Below are positions 32,477 through 42,003 of a stretch of 64,000 bases of DNA, piece after piece. The DNA is from Idiomarina loihiensis (lineage in GTDB: Bacteria > Pseudomonadota > Gammaproteobacteria > Enterobacterales > Alteromonadaceae). A program made the translations under genes and the position numbers. Under the pieces are notes generated by a model. That model was not told where the DNA came from. It saw nothing but the letters and a program-made list of their open reading frames with translations, and made no database searches. How positions within the stretch are numbered: position 1 is the stretch's first letter; every line of letters begins with the position of its first letter. The DNA lies in the NCBI RefSeq assembly GCF_024584785.1, contig NZ_CP074112.1, forward strand, positions 1,240,001 through 1,304,000, read 5' to 3'.

Positions 32477-33040
32477 ATGACTAAAGACCCAAACAAGCCA
32501 GCACCTGACCTTGCCGAGACTTCATCTTTTGCTGATTTAGTGAAGGTGGATAAACGTATTGTGGATGATTCGCATCAGCCTGCTAGCGCTACGCCTAAAC
32601 GGTTACGTAGGCGGCGCCCAGAACTTTCTGCGGCACAACAAATGAAGCAACAACAGGCGGAATTCTTTTTCTCTGATACCTATCGCGCGCACTTTGCTGA
32701 AGGAGCCATACGCTATCTGGCACCGGGCACAGCTAGCCATGTGTTAAAGCAATTACGGCGGGGAGATTTTGCGCCGGAACTGTTTCTTGATTTGCATGGC
32801 TTAACCCAAGCTGTAGCCAAACAGGAAATTGCTGCCTTGTTGTACGCATGCCAAAAACAGCAGGTTGACTGCTGTGCCATTATGAGTGGCCATGGCCAAG
32901 GTATTTTAAAAGAAAATCTGCCCCATTGGTTGGTTCAGCACCCTGCCGTCAAGGCCTTTCACCAAGCACCAAAGCAATGGGGTGGCGATGCTGCACTGCT
33001 TATTCTGCTGGAGTTGCCGCAATCATCCGCACAAAGCTGA
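32477..33040 (+). CDS. smrB: Smr-domain ribosome rescue endonuclease
   Basis: A 187-residue protein with a basic, disordered N-terminus and a C-terminal Smr domain: LDLHGLTQAVAKQEI (DLHG motif) and IMSGHGQGILKENLPHWL (GHGxG motif). SmrB cleaves mRNA between collided ribosomes in E. coli. The 3' 41 bp overlap sixA on the other strand. Confidence 0.93.
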   Translation: MTKDPNKPAPDLAETSSFADLVKVDKRIVDDSHQPASATPKRLRRRRPELSAAQQMKQQQAEFFFSDTYRAHFAEGAIRYLAPGTASHVLKQLRRGDFAPELFLDLHGLTQAVAKQEIAALLYACQKQQVDCCAIMSGHGQGILKENLPHWLVQHPAVKAFHQAPKQWGGDAALLILLELPQSSAQS

Positions 33041-33506
33041 TCTTGCGTTTGGCGATATCCACTTGCAGCTCTGCTATGCCAGCAGTTGGGAAAATAAGTG
33101 GCGGTGTGGCTTGATCTAAGGCCGCCACCAAATAACTGATAAAGGGCATGTGAGACACCACCATCACCTGAGCCGAAGTGCTTGCCATGGCCGCTAACTT
33201 AACCCACAGCCACTCCGTGAACATATCGGCATCACCAGCTGGAGTAATGTCATGACTGATGTCACGTACTTTGGCGGTGGTTGTCTGCGCTACTATGGTG
33301 GCGGTTTGTTGGGCCCGAATATAAGGACTCACCAGCAGCCAATCTAGGCCTGACTGGCCTTGTTCAGCAAGGTACTGCTGCAGCCAAGTAGCTGCCGCTA
33401 GCACTTCTTCTTCGCCCAACGGGCTGAGCGGACGAATGGCATCCGCTTGCAAGGCTTGAGCTGGTACCGCATCACCATGACGCATCAAATATAAGGTTAT
33501 TGTCAC
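33000..33506 (-). CDS. sixA: Phosphohistidine phosphatase
   Basis: A 168-residue histidine phosphatase of the phosphoglycerate-mutase fold; the motif LMRHGDA at residues 7-13 carries the catalytic histidine and VVSHMPF holds the second. In E. coli SixA removes phosphate from histidine phosphotransfer proteins (ArcB, nitrogen PTS). Its 3' end overlaps smrB by 41 bp, convergently. Confidence 0.93.
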   Translation of the reverse strand: MTITLYLMRHGDAVPAQALQADAIRPLSPLGEEEVLAAATWLQQYLAEQGQSGLDWLLVSPYIRAQQTATIVAQTTTAKVRDISHDITPAGDADMFTEWLWVKLAAMASTSAQVMVVSHMPFISYLVAALDQATPPLIFPTAGIAELQVDIAKRKISFVRMIAATPAE

Positions 33507-33509
33507 GCT

Positions 33510-33905
33510 TTATTCGCTCTCAGTTGCCGCACGTTCGCGCTTACGCCCGCCAGTAACAGGATCGGCACGCCCTTCATCTTTGGCTTGATCAGCGCGGCGA
33601 CGGCGCACGGCTTTAGGATCTGCGATGAGGGGTCGATAAATTTCGATGCGGTCGCCATCGCGCACCTGGTGGTCTAATTTAACCGCCTTACTCCAAATAC
33701 CCACTTTTTGCTGACTAAGATCTATCTCAGGAAAGTATTGCAGGATGCCCGACTGTTCAATGGCTTGCTGAACTGGGGTTTCCGCCGCCACTCTGAGCTT
33801 GATAATTTGTTGCTGAGCTGGCGTCGCGTAAGCCACTTCTATTTGTATAAGTTCGGGCTGCACAGGTTCAGCCGCTGCTGCTGCCGATTGCATTGCTTCA
33901 GCCAC
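33510..33905 (-). CDS. ratB: RnfH/RatB-family ubiquitin-like protein
   Basis: A 131-residue protein with a beta-grasp core of about 85 residues ([18 protein letters not shown] through [10 protein letters not shown]) and a charged C-terminal tail ending in [10 protein letters not shown]. It follows ratA with an 8-bp overlap, the standard pairing. Cellular function is not settled. Confidence 0.9.
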   Translation of the reverse strand: MAEAMQSAAAAAEPVQPELIQIEVAYATPAQQQIIKLRVAAETPVQQAIEQSGILQYFPEIDLSQQKVGIWSKAVKLDHQVRDGDRIEIYRPLIADPKAVRRRRADQAKDEGRADPVTGGRKRERAATESE

Positions 33906-34341
33906 GATTCACTCCATACACTTGTTGCGCACGCTGTACAAAGGCGTCCACCATGCGGCTTTGTAGCTCATTGAAAATTTTGCCAAAGGCCATACCTAAC
34001 AAGCGATTAGCAAATTCAAATTCTAACCGTAATACTATTTTACAGGCGTGTTCATCTAACCGATGAAAGCTCCAACCACCGCGCAAATACTCAAACGGAC
34101 CATCAACCAGTTCCATCCCGATTTGGCTAAACGGATGCAGGCTGTTGCGCGTGGTAAAAGACTTACTGATACCCGCTTTGCTGATTTCTAAGCGCGCCAC
34201 TTTCATCTCGGCAGATTGCTCTAAAATAGCCGCAGCTCGACAACCCGGCACAAATTGCGGATAACTATCAATATCGTCGACTAACGCATACATTTGTTCG
34301 TCACTGTACGGTACTAATGCGCTGCGTTCGATTGTTGGCAT
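33898..34341 (-). CDS. ratA: RatA, START-domain (Coq10-like) ribosome-associated protein
   Basis: A 147-residue START/polyketide-cyclase-fold protein: [23 protein letters not shown] is the family hallmark. It is reported as a ribosome association toxin in E. coli and is homologous to ubiquinone-binding Coq10, so the true role may be quinone-related. It is divergent from smpB, as in many gammaproteobacteria. Confidence 0.93.
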   Translation of the reverse strand: MPTIERSALVPYSDEQMYALVDDIDSYPQFVPGCRAAAILEQSAEMKVARLEISKAGISKSFTTRNSLHPFSQIGMELVDGPFEYLRGGWSFHRLDEHACKIVLRLEFEFANRLLGMAFGKIFNELQSRMVDAFVQRAQQVYGVNRG

Positions 34342-34506
34342 AGGTTTTCTTATCCTCTGATTTACGCCTAAGCGTTACAGCTGTAAAATGCTGCGCATGA
34401 TAGCGCAATTTAAGCCATGAATCATCTCCCCAATGACAATTGTTGATTCCTTCGACAAGACAATAAAAACGTATGATTTTACCAAGGCATGGGTATAATA
34501 ACTGAC

Positions 34507-34986
34507 ATGAGCAAAGCTAAAAAACAAGTCAATTCAGGCACTATAGCCCTGAACAAAAAGGCCCGTCACGAATACTTCCTCGAAGATAAGTTTGAGGCAG
34601 GTATCGCCTTACAAGGCTGGGAAATCAAAAGCATCCGCGAAGGTAAGGTGAACATTGCCGATACTTACGTGATCATCAAAAATGGTGAGGCCTATTTATT
34701 AGGCGCCCAGATCCAACCGCTGATTTCAGCTTCAACCCACGTGGTATGCGACCCAGAGCGCACCCGCAAACTGCTGTTGAAAAAACGTGAGTTGGATAAA
34801 TTGATTGGCGCTAGCGAGCGTGATGGCTACTCCATTGTGGCAACCGCCATGTATTGGAAGCGGCATCTCGTGAAGTTAGAAATTTACCTAGCTAAGGGTA
34901 AAAAGTCACACGACAAACGTGACACCATTAAAGAACGTGATTGGCAGCGCCAAAAAGCACGTATTATGAAACATAATGTGCGTTGA
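34507..34986 (+). CDS. smpB: SsrA-binding protein
   Basis: A 159-residue tmRNA partner in trans-translation. Motifs: [21 protein letters not shown] and [13 protein letters not shown] at the RNA-binding face, and the C-terminal [19 protein letters not shown] tail that enters the decoding centre. Start set at ATG 34507 by family length (E. coli 160 aa); an ATG at 34489 is in frame. tmRNA itself (ssrA), often adjacent, is not seen in the window. Confidence 0.96.
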   Translation: MSKAKKQVNSGTIALNKKARHEYFLEDKFEAGIALQGWEIKSIREGKVNIADTYVIIKNGEAYLLGAQIQPLISASTHVVCDPERTRKLLLKKRELDKLIGASERDGYSIVATAMYWKRHLVKLEIYLAKGKKSHDKRDTIKERDWQRQKARIMKHNVR

Positions 34987-35008
34987 CATGTGATCTAAAT
35001 CAGGGTAA

Positions 35009-35070
35009 GTTCCTGTATACAAAAGTTCCTGTATACAAAAGTTCCTGTATACAAAAGTTCCTGTATACAA
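35009..35070 (+). repeat. Four tandem 16-bp repeats upstream of the trp leader
   Basis: Three exact head-to-tail copies of GTTCCTGTATACAAAA (35009-35056) and a fourth cut to 14 bases (35057-35070). Each holds the palindrome TGTATACA. The array ends where a possible trp promoter/operator begins (AAGTTAACACTG; GTTAAC is also the centre of the E. coli trp operator). It is either a cooperative protein-binding array or a young tandem duplication. Confidence 0.9.
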
Positions 35071-35121
35071 GTTAACACTGTCAAATAGTTACACAATAAA
35101 AAAAAAGCGTAAGGCAAACAC

Positions 35122-35178
35122 ATGACAAACCCAATCGCAGTTCAAGCATTCAACTGGTGGTGGCATCTCCCGATATAG
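35122..35178 (+). CDS. trpL: trp operon leader peptide
   Basis: An 18-codon reading frame, MTNPIAVQAFNWWWHLPI, with three consecutive Trp codons (35155-35163). It sits directly before an attenuator hairpin and 137 bp ahead of trpE. Ribosome stalling at these codons when charged tRNA-Trp is scarce would favour the antiterminator. It is too short for routine gene calling but fits the expected position and function. Confidence 0.93.
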   Translation: MTNPIAVQAFNWWWHLPI

Positions 35179-35249
35179 CGGGTGGTGTGTCTGTGCGTGT
35201 CTCTCACGTAGTTAGATTCAAAAAACCCGCTCCTGGAGCGGGTTTTTTT
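35169..35249 (+). promoter_or_regulatory. trp attenuator: pause hairpin, antiterminator and terminator
   Basis: Segment 1:2 pairs CCCG (35169-35172) with CGGG (35179-35182). Segment 2:3 pairs AGCGGGT (35177-35183) with ACCCGCT (35225-35231), the antiterminator. Segment 3:4 pairs CCCGCTC (35226-35232) with GAGCGGG (35236-35242), followed by seven T, the terminator. The three pairings are mutually exclusive, and segment 1 lies just behind the Trp codons, as in classical attenuation. Confidence 0.9.
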
Positions 35250-35314
35250 GTGGCTGAAAATCAAACTAAAAACCATACAAAAAGTTATACAACTTAGCTA
35301 ACAAGTAGGTCTTT

Positions 35315-36934
35315 GTGAACATTATCGAATCTTTTGGAACCCTCAGTAGTTTGCGCATCAAGCTACCCTATCAAGCGGATACGCTTGCTGTGTATCAGCG
35401 CGTGTGCGCCGATCAGCCGCATTCGTTGTTGCTTGATTCTGCTGAAATTCAATCGCGCCAGCACCTCAAAAGTTTGCTGATGGTAAGCGCTTCGGTGCAA
35501 TTTACCTGCGCTGGCAATCAAGTCACCATCACCGCACTCACGGCTAACGGCGAGTCGCTCTTACCTTGGTTAGAAGAACAACTGACACCTTTGTGCAGCT
35601 TAACCGCCGAGCGCAATGCGCAAGGCCAACTCACCCAGTTGGTATGCTTATTCGCTGAGCTGGATAGCACCAGCGATGAAGACTCGCGCTTACGTGCTGT
35701 TTCCAATATTGAACCACTGCGAATCGTCCAGCAACAATTGCAGCAAGCCGGTGATGCCCATCCACTCGCCATTTTCATCGGTGGCGTGTTTGGTTACGAC
35801 TACGTGGCGAGTTTTGAGCAATTACCCGAGGTGCCGATGGCGGCCAACAGCTGCCCGGACTACCAGTTCTATCTCGCAGAAACCCTGTTGGTGATTGATC
35901 ATCAGAGTCAAACCACGGAACTCATTGCAGGTTTGCTAAGCGGCCCGAACAGTGCTGAATATTATCAGCAGTTGGCTCATCAAGCCGGTCGGGTAGCGGC
36001 CCTGTGTCAGCTTCCTAGCCCAGTCAAACCAACCGCCCCAGCCCCTGCTGCCAGCACTGCTGAGGTGCAAGCAGAGCCTAGCCGTGACGTTTTTATGCAG
36101 ATAGTGCAACAGATGCAAGAACGGATCTTAGCGGGGGATATTTTTCAGGTGGTGCCTTCAAGACAGTTTCGCATTGAGTGTCGCGATAGTTTAGCTGCCT
36201 ATCAGCAGCTAAAAGCGGCTAACCCCTCGCCTTACATGTTCTTTTTACGCACCCCAGAATTTGAATTATTCGGCGCTTCGCCAGAATCAGCACTTAAATA
36301 TACCGCAGCTACCAATCAAGTTGAGCTGTATCCAATCGCTGGTACCCGCCCCCGTGGCAAGCATGCTGATGGCAGCATCGCGGCAGATTTAGATAGTCGC
36401 CTCGAGCTAGAGTTGCGGCTGGATCAAAAAGAACTCGCCGAGCACATGATGCTGGTTGATTTAGCCCGCAACGACTTAGCTCGTATTGCTAAGCCTGGCA
36501 CCCGTTACGTGGCTAACCTATTGCAGGTGGATCGTTATTCCCACGTGATGCACTTGGTCTCACGGGTGGTGGCGCAGTTGGCTGATGATCTTGATGCGCT
36601 GCATGCCTACCGTGCCTGTATGAATATGGGAACCTTAGTGGGTGCGCCAAAAATCAATGCCGCCACCATTATCCGCCAAGTAGAACAACAGCGCCGCGGC
36701 AGCTATGGCGGTGCCGTGGGCTACCTATCCGGCAATGGCGACATGGATACTTGTATTGTTATTCGCTCTGCCTTTGTTAGCCAGGGTTATGCCGTGGTAC
36801 AAGCTGGGGCCGGTGTGGTTCATGATTCACAGCCCCTCGCCGAAGTGAATGAAACCGAAGGTAAAGCCCGAGCTGTGTTAGAAGCGATTCAACAGGCCAA
36901 CCAACAAGGTTTTGGCAGCGGAGGTTCTTTATGA
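35315..36934 (+). CDS. trpE: Anthranilate synthase component I
   Basis: A 539-residue chorismate-using subunit, first step of tryptophan synthesis. The C-terminal chorismate-binding domain shows DIFQVVPSRQF, NPSPYMFFL, PIAGTRPRG, LVDLARNDLARI and GAPKINAATII. The N-terminal LLDSAEIQSRQHLKSLL corresponds to the tryptophan feedback-inhibition site of the family. It starts at GTG 35315 with a weak ribosome site. Its stop overlaps trpG (ATGA), coupling the two subunits. Confidence 0.97.
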   Translation: MNIIESFGTLSSLRIKLPYQADTLAVYQRVCADQPHSLLLDSAEIQSRQHLKSLLMVSASVQFTCAGNQVTITALTANGESLLPWLEEQLTPLCSLTAERNAQGQLTQLVCLFAELDSTSDEDSRLRAVSNIEPLRIVQQQLQQAGDAHPLAIFIGGVFGYDYVASFEQLPEVPMAANSCPDYQFYLAETLLVIDHQSQTTELIAGLLSGPNSAEYYQQLAHQAGRVAALCQLPSPVKPTAPAPAASTAEVQAEPSRDVFMQIVQQMQERILAGDIFQVVPSRQFRIECRDSLAAYQQLKAANPSPYMFFLRTPEFELFGASPESALKYTAATNQVELYPIAGTRPRGKHADGSIAADLDSRLELELRLDQKELAEHMMLVDLARNDLARIAKPGTRYVANLLQVDRYSHVMHLVSRVVAQLADDLDALHAYRACMNMGTLVGAPKINAATIIRQVEQQRRGSYGGAVGYLSGNGDMDTCIVIRSAFVSQGYAVVQAGAGVVHDSQPLAEVNETEGKARAVLEAIQQANQQGFGSGGSL

Positions 36935-37596
36935 GTGTGAACATGAGTGCGAACATGAACATCAACACTGATGCCGCTAACTCGGCCCCAGATAGAATCG
37001 TGTTATTAGATAACTTTGATTCTTTTACCTACAACTTGGTGGATGAACTGCGGCAATTAGGTTATCCCCTGATGATTTATCGTAATAATGTGCCCCTAGA
37101 GCAATTCATTGCAGCCCTAGCTGATTACCCCGGGCGACAATTGCTGTGTTTGTCGCCGGGCCCGGGCCATCCAGCCCAAGCAGGCCATCTGCTAGAGGTG
37201 ATTGAAGCCTGTCGTGGGCAGTATCCGATGCTGGGTATTTGCCTTGGCTTTCAAGCCCTAATTCACGCAGCTGGTGGTGAGATTGACCGCTGCGGTGAAA
37301 CGGTGCATGGCAAAAAGGCACTGATTGATTGCCAATCCCATCCTATTTTTGATGGCTTAGAAAGTCCTTTAGGAGTGGCTAGATATCACTCCTTGTGTGG
37401 CTTTAAGTTACCGCAAAGCATTGCGGTGCTTGCCACCACAGGTGCTATTCCGATGGCAGCCTACTTTAAGGATTACTATGCCTTGGGTTTTCAATTTCAT
37501 CCAGAATCTATTTTAACTAGTCACGGAACTCGTTTACTGGCGCAGAGTGTGGCGTATTTATTTGCTCAATACGGGAGTCTACCATGCAAGCAATAA
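36931..37596 (+). CDS. trpG: Anthranilate synthase component II (glutamine amidotransferase)
   Basis: A 221-residue class-I amidotransferase delivering ammonia to TrpE. Catalytic Cys in LGICLGFQAL and His/Glu in QFHPES. The N-terminus has an unusual Met/Asn-rich run (MSVNMSANMNIN) written by near-repeats of GTGAACATGAGTGC, before the conserved IVLLDNFDSFTYNL. It is unfused to trpD, unlike E. coli. Overlaps trpE by 4 bp and trpD by 13 bp. Confidence 0.97.
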   Translation: MSVNMSANMNINTDAANSAPDRIVLLDNFDSFTYNLVDELRQLGYPLMIYRNNVPLEQFIAALADYPGRQLLCLSPGPGHPAQAGHLLEVIEACRGQYPMLGICLGFQALIHAAGGEIDRCGETVHGKKALIDCQSHPIFDGLESPLGVARYHSLCGFKLPQSIAVLATTGAIPMAAYFKDYYALGFQFHPESILTSHGTRLLAQSVAYLFAQYGSLPCKQ

Positions 37597-38594
37597 CCGA
37601 TTTAATGGCCGGTAAAGCCTTATCCGTTGATGCTGCCGAGCGGCTGTTCGACCACTTAGTGAAAGGTGAGCTGAACGATATTCAAATCACCGCAGCCTTA
37701 GTGGCGATGAAAATGCGCGGTGAGCAACCCAGCGAAATGGCAGGTGCCGCACAAGCGCTGCGGCGTGCTGCCAAACCTTTTCAACGCCCCCAGCGAGTGG
37801 TAATAGATAGCTGTGGTACCGGCGGCGACGGTAGTAACACCATGAACATTTCTACCACTGCCGCACTGGTAGCCGCAAGCATGGGCCTGACCGTAGCCAA
37901 ACATGGAAACCGCAGCGTGTCGTCACGCTCTGGTTCTGCTGATGTGCTAGAAAGTTTAGGCTTATCCGTTACCCAAGACCCTGAAGTGGCAGCGGCGCAG
38001 CTGGATCGCTTTAATTTTTGCTTCTTGTTTGCGCCCCACTATCATCCTGGTATTCGCTACGCCATGCCGAGTCGACAAACTTTAAAAACTCGTACCTTGT
38101 TTAACCTTCTTGGGCCGCTGGTGAATCCAGCCCAACCCGATGCCCAGTTGCTCGGCGTTTATGATCCTAGTTGGTGTAAACCGATGGCAGAAACCTTGCG
38201 TATGTTAGGCTGTAAACGAGCTATGGTGGTGCATGGTTCAGGCTTAGATGAGATAGCAATCCATGCCAACACCCATGTGGTGGAGTTACGTGATGGCGAA
38301 CTCACTGAGTATCAACTTACCCCCCAACAATTAGGCGTACAAACGGCACCAATCAGTGCCTTACGCGGTGGCGATGCCGACTTCAACGCCCAATTGTTGC
38401 AACGTGTGTTGCAAGGCCAAGCTAGCCAAGCTCAGCTTGACGCAGTGGCCGTAGCCGTAGCCGGGATGCTGTACCTCAGCGGCGTAACTGACACCATCGC
38501 CGCCGGCTGTACCGCGGCACTCGAGCATTTAGCTAGCGGCAAAGCCCTTGCCCATTTACACAAGCTACAGGAGTTTAATCGTGAGTATTCCTAG
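37584..38594 (+). CDS. trpD: Anthranilate phosphoribosyltransferase
   Basis: A 336-residue enzyme joining anthranilate to PRPP. The glycine-rich signature CGTGGDGSNTMNIST and KHGNRSVSSRSGSADVLE are intact; TRTLFNLLGPLVNPA matches the family. It starts inside the end of trpG and ends 14 bp inside trpCF. Confidence 0.97.
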   Translation: MQAITDLMAGKALSVDAAERLFDHLVKGELNDIQITAALVAMKMRGEQPSEMAGAAQALRRAAKPFQRPQRVVIDSCGTGGDGSNTMNISTTAALVAASMGLTVAKHGNRSVSSRSGSADVLESLGLSVTQDPEVAAAQLDRFNFCFLFAPHYHPGIRYAMPSRQTLKTRTLFNLLGPLVNPAQPDAQLLGVYDPSWCKPMAETLRMLGCKRAMVVHGSGLDEIAIHANTHVVELRDGELTEYQLTPQQLGVQTAPISALRGGDADFNAQLLQRVLQGQASQAQLDAVAVAVAGMLYLSGVTDTIAAGCTAALEHLASGKALAHLHKLQEFNREYS

Positions 38595-39984
38595 TGTGCT
38601 GCAAGAAATCGTGGCTAGCCGCCGAGCTGAACTCGAGCAATTAAGCCAGCACTATCAAGCCGAGCAACTGCAAGCGCAATTGCAGACCAGTAGCCGCAGT
38701 TTGGCTGCCGCTTTAGCGCAACCGCGAGCCAGTTTTATTTTAGAATGTAAGCGCGCATCGCCCAGCAAGGGGTTGATTCGACCTGATTTTAATCCGGTCA
38801 GCTTGGCCCAAACTTACGCTCGTTATGCGGACGCTATTTCGGTGTTAACTGAGCCGAACTATTTTCAAGGTAGCTATGCCTATTTGGCCGCGGTCAGCCA
38901 AGCTGTTGATAAACCCGTCCTATGCAAAGATTTCATTATTGAGCCCTTGCAAGTGTTGCTAGCCCGATATTTTGGTGCTGATGCGATTTTGTTGATGCTG
39001 TCGATTTTAGACGATCAGCAGTACCAAGCTTTGGCTGAGCTGGCCGCCAAATATCAGCTGGATGTGCTGACCGAGGTAGCTAACGAAGCAGAATTAACGC
39101 GGGCAATTAACTTAAAAGCGAAGATTGTTGGGATCAATAACCGTGATTTGCACACCTTAAATATTGATACTGATACCAGTTTAAAACTGAGCCAGCAGAT
39201 TCCTCCAGGCGTATTGGTGGTCGCCGAGTCTGGTTATCATACGAATCAACAAGTGCGAGCAGCAGCTGGTGTGGTGGATGGCTTCTTAGTGGGCAGTGCA
39301 TTGGCGGCACAAGCGAATGTCGACCAAGCCTGCCGTGAATTAGTCTATGGCGAACATAAAATATGTGGTTTGCAGCGCCCCGAAGATAGCCTTTGTGTCC
39401 ATGCCGCAGGAGCCGCATTTGGTGGCTTGATCTTTGTGAAACATTCGCCGCGTTGTGTTGATTTAGCTCAAGCACAAGCCGTGATTGCAGCAGCTCCATT
39501 GCTTGCCTACGTGGGCGTATTTGCCGACCAACCGCTGCACGAGGTGGCTGAGCTTACCCAGCAGCTGAACTTGCATGCAGTTCAGCTGCATGGCCAAGAA
39601 GACTTTGATTACATTAGCCAATTACGCAAGGCGATTCCGCGCAACGTGCAGATCTGGAAGGCGGTTGCGGTAGACGAACCCTTGTTACTGCCTGATTTAG
39701 AAGTAGATACGTTTTTACTGGATAACAGATACGGTGGTAGCGGCGAACCTTTTGACTGGTCGTTATTAGCTCACTTAACACCGGCTCAGCGCCAGCAGTG
39801 CATGATAGCTGGGGGGCTGAACGCAAGCAATGTAAGCGCTGCCTTAGCCACTGGGCTAGCGCGCTGTGATATTAACTCTGGGGTTGAACTCTATAAAGCA
39901 CACAAAGACCCTGCCCTTATTAATCAAGTCATGACCCAATTACGGGGTTATGGTCGTATTCAGCAAGGAGTCACTCATGACTAG
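38581..39984 (+). CDS. trpCF: Bifunctional indole-3-glycerol-phosphate synthase / phosphoribosylanthranilate isomerase
   Basis: A 467-residue fusion catalysing two consecutive steps. The TrpC half (about 1-255) has [30 protein letters not shown] and VAESGYHT; the TrpF half (about 258-460) has [20 protein letters not shown] and [10 protein letters not shown]. Start set at GTG 38581, with AGGAG 8 bases upstream; the in-frame ATG at 38548 lies within trpD. The trpC-trpF fusion is typical of gammaproteobacteria. Confidence 0.96.
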   Translation: MSIPSVLQEIVASRRAELEQLSQHYQAEQLQAQLQTSSRSLAAALAQPRASFILECKRASPSKGLIRPDFNPVSLAQTYARYADAISVLTEPNYFQGSYAYLAAVSQAVDKPVLCKDFIIEPLQVLLARYFGADAILLMLSILDDQQYQALAELAAKYQLDVLTEVANEAELTRAINLKAKIVGINNRDLHTLNIDTDTSLKLSQQIPPGVLVVAESGYHTNQQVRAAAGVVDGFLVGSALAAQANVDQACRELVYGEHKICGLQRPEDSLCVHAAGAAFGGLIFVKHSPRCVDLAQAQAVIAAAPLLAYVGVFADQPLHEVAELTQQLNLHAVQLHGQEDFDYISQLRKAIPRNVQIWKAVAVDEPLLLPDLEVDTFLLDNRYGGSGEPFDWSLLAHLTPAQRQQCMIAGGLNASNVSAALATGLARCDINSGVELYKAHKDPALINQVMTQLRGYGRIQQGVTHD

Positions 39985-41191
39985 TCGTACCTCAGCGGAA
40001 ACTTTGTCGCCTTATTTTGGTGATTTTGGGGGGCAATTTGTCCCCGAGATTTTATTGCCGGCGTTAGAACAGCTAGAGCAAGCCTTTTTAGAAGCACAAC
40101 AAGATCCGGCTTTTCAAGCGGAATTTAGTGACCTCCTCAAGAACTACTTGGGTCGTCCTACGCCTTTATCTTTGTGCCGCAATCTGCCGCTAACATCGCC
40201 TAATGGCTGCAAAATCTATTTAAAACGAGAAGACCTATTGCATGGCGGCGCCCATAAAACCAACCAAGTACTTGGCCAGGCTCTGCTCGCCAAGCGCATG
40301 GGCAAAACTCGTATTATTGCCGAAACCGGCGCCGGCCAACATGGTACCGCCACCGCCCTCGCCTGCGCTCTGTTAGGGCTAGAATGTATTATTTACATGG
40401 GTGCTAAAGACGTAGCTCGGCAGCAGCCTAATGTGTTCAGAATGGAACTGATGGGCGCCAAAGTAGTGGCTGTAGATAGCGGTAGTGGCACCCTCAAAGA
40501 CGCCGTAAACGAAGCTATGCGCGACTGGACGGCCAGTTACCAAACTACCCACTACCTTTTAGGCACCGCCGCTGGCCCACACCCGTTCCCAACCATTGTG
40601 CGTGAATTTCATCGCATGATTGGCGCCGAAGCCAAGGCACAAATGATTGCCCAAGCCGGTCGCCTACCTGATGAAGTCATTGCCTGTGTGGGCGGTGGCT
40701 CTAACGCTATCGGTATGTTCGCTGAGTTTATTGATGAACCGGGCGTGGCCCTAGTGGGAGTCGAACCAGCCGGCAAAGGAATTGATACTCATCATCATGG
40801 TGCCACTTTAGCTGCCGGAGCGCCCGGCATCTTACACGGTTGTCGCAGCTTTATTATGCAAACCGACGAAGGCCAAATCGAAGAAAGTTATTCGGTCTCG
40901 GCTGGGCTTGATTATCCTGGCGTAGGCCCACAACATGCTTACCTGAAAAGTATTGGCCGGGCGCGTTATGAGTCTGTAACCGACGATGAAGCGCTGGAAG
41001 CCTTTAAGTTGTTGGCAGAAAAAGAAGGAATTATTCCTGCACTAGAGTCAGCCCATGCGCTCGCCTATGCATTGAAACGTGCAGCTGAGCCCGATGCTCC
41101 AGAACTATTACTGATTAACCTTTCAGGCCGCGGTGATAAAGACATCGATCACGTTCGTCGCATTTTTGCAGCTACCGCTCAAGGAGAATAA
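39977..41191 (+). CDS. trpB: Tryptophan synthase beta subunit
   Basis: A 404-residue PLP enzyme joining indole and serine. The PLP lysine lies in [20 protein letters not shown]; the phosphate-binding loop is [12 protein letters not shown]. The N-terminal [12 protein letters not shown] is invariant in the family. Start at ATG 39977, with AAGGAG upstream, overlapping the trpCF stop by 8 bp. It precedes trpA by 2 bp, matching the tight alpha-beta complex. Confidence 0.97.
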   Translation: MTSRTSAETLSPYFGDFGGQFVPEILLPALEQLEQAFLEAQQDPAFQAEFSDLLKNYLGRPTPLSLCRNLPLTSPNGCKIYLKREDLLHGGAHKTNQVLGQALLAKRMGKTRIIAETGAGQHGTATALACALLGLECIIYMGAKDVARQQPNVFRMELMGAKVVAVDSGSGTLKDAVNEAMRDWTASYQTTHYLLGTAAGPHPFPTIVREFHRMIGAEAKAQMIAQAGRLPDEVIACVGGGSNAIGMFAEFIDEPGVALVGVEPAGKGIDTHHHGATLAAGAPGILHGCRSFIMQTDEGQIEESYSVSAGLDYPGVGPQHAYLKSIGRARYESVTDDEALEAFKLLAEKEGIIPALESAHALAYALKRAAEPDAPELLLINLSGRGDKDIDHVRRIFAATAQGE

Positions 41192-41193
41192 TC

Positions 41194-42003
41194 ATGAGTC
41201 GCTATCAAGCCATGTTTGCTGATTTAGCTGAGCGCCAGCAAGGTGCTTTTGTGCCCTTTGTGACCCTCGGCGATCCTAACCTTGAGCAATCTTTTGCGCT
41301 GATCCAGGCCCTCGTAGAAGGGGGTGCCGATGCCCTTGAATTAGGGCTCCCTTTCTCCGACCCAGTCGCTGATGGCCCCACTATTCAGCGTGCTAATATC
41401 CGCGCCCTGCAAAGCAACGTTAGCGTGCAACAGTGTTTTGCGCTATTGGCAAAAATACGGGCGCTGTACCCTAACTTACCAATAGGCTTGTTGGTGTACG
41501 CCAACCTCGTAGAAAGCAACGGTGCTGCCAGCTTTTATCAGCGCTGTGCTGACGCCGGCGTAGATTCGGTACTGATTGCTGATGTGCCAAGCCGTGAAGG
41601 CGAGCGGTTTGCTGCGGTAGCTAAACACTATGGCATCGCGCCTATTTTTATTGCTCCGCCAGATGGCACCGCCGCCCAACTACAACGCATTGCTGCGCTA
41701 AGCGAAGGCTACGTGTATTTACTCAGCAGAGCCGGCGTCACTGGGGCTGAAACCTCCATGCAAACCCCTACCACGGCAGTCATCGAGGCCCTGCAGCAAG
41801 CCCACAGTGCACCACCGTTACTGGGCTTTGGGATTGCTAAACCCGAGCATGTGCAAGCGGCGTTAGCTGCAGGTGCTGCCGGTGCCATTAGCGGCTCCGC
41901 CGTGGTGCAAATCATCGAACAAAACCTGGCCGAGCCTGAGCTGATGCTCACCCAGTTACGCGACTTTAGTCGTCAGATGAAGGCGGCAACAAACAAGCCT
42001 TAA
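41194..42003 (+). CDS. trpA: Tryptophan synthase alpha subunit
   Basis: A 269-residue TIM-barrel lyase cleaving indole-3-glycerol phosphate. Signatures: [30 protein letters not shown] (catalytic Glu and Asp) and [11 protein letters not shown]. Last gene of the trp operon; its 3' end overlaps the convergent epimerase gene by 38 bp, and no separate terminator is visible. Confidence 0.97.
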   Translation: MSRYQAMFADLAERQQGAFVPFVTLGDPNLEQSFALIQALVEGGADALELGLPFSDPVADGPTIQRANIRALQSNVSVQQCFALLAKIRALYPNLPIGLLVYANLVESNGAASFYQRCADAGVDSVLIADVPSREGERFAAVAKHYGIAPIFIAPPDGTAAQLQRIAALSEGYVYLLSRAGVTGAETSMQTPTTAVIEALQQAHSAPPLLGFGIAKPEHVQAALAAGAAGAISGSAVVQIIEQNLAEPELMLTQLRDFSRQMKAATNKP

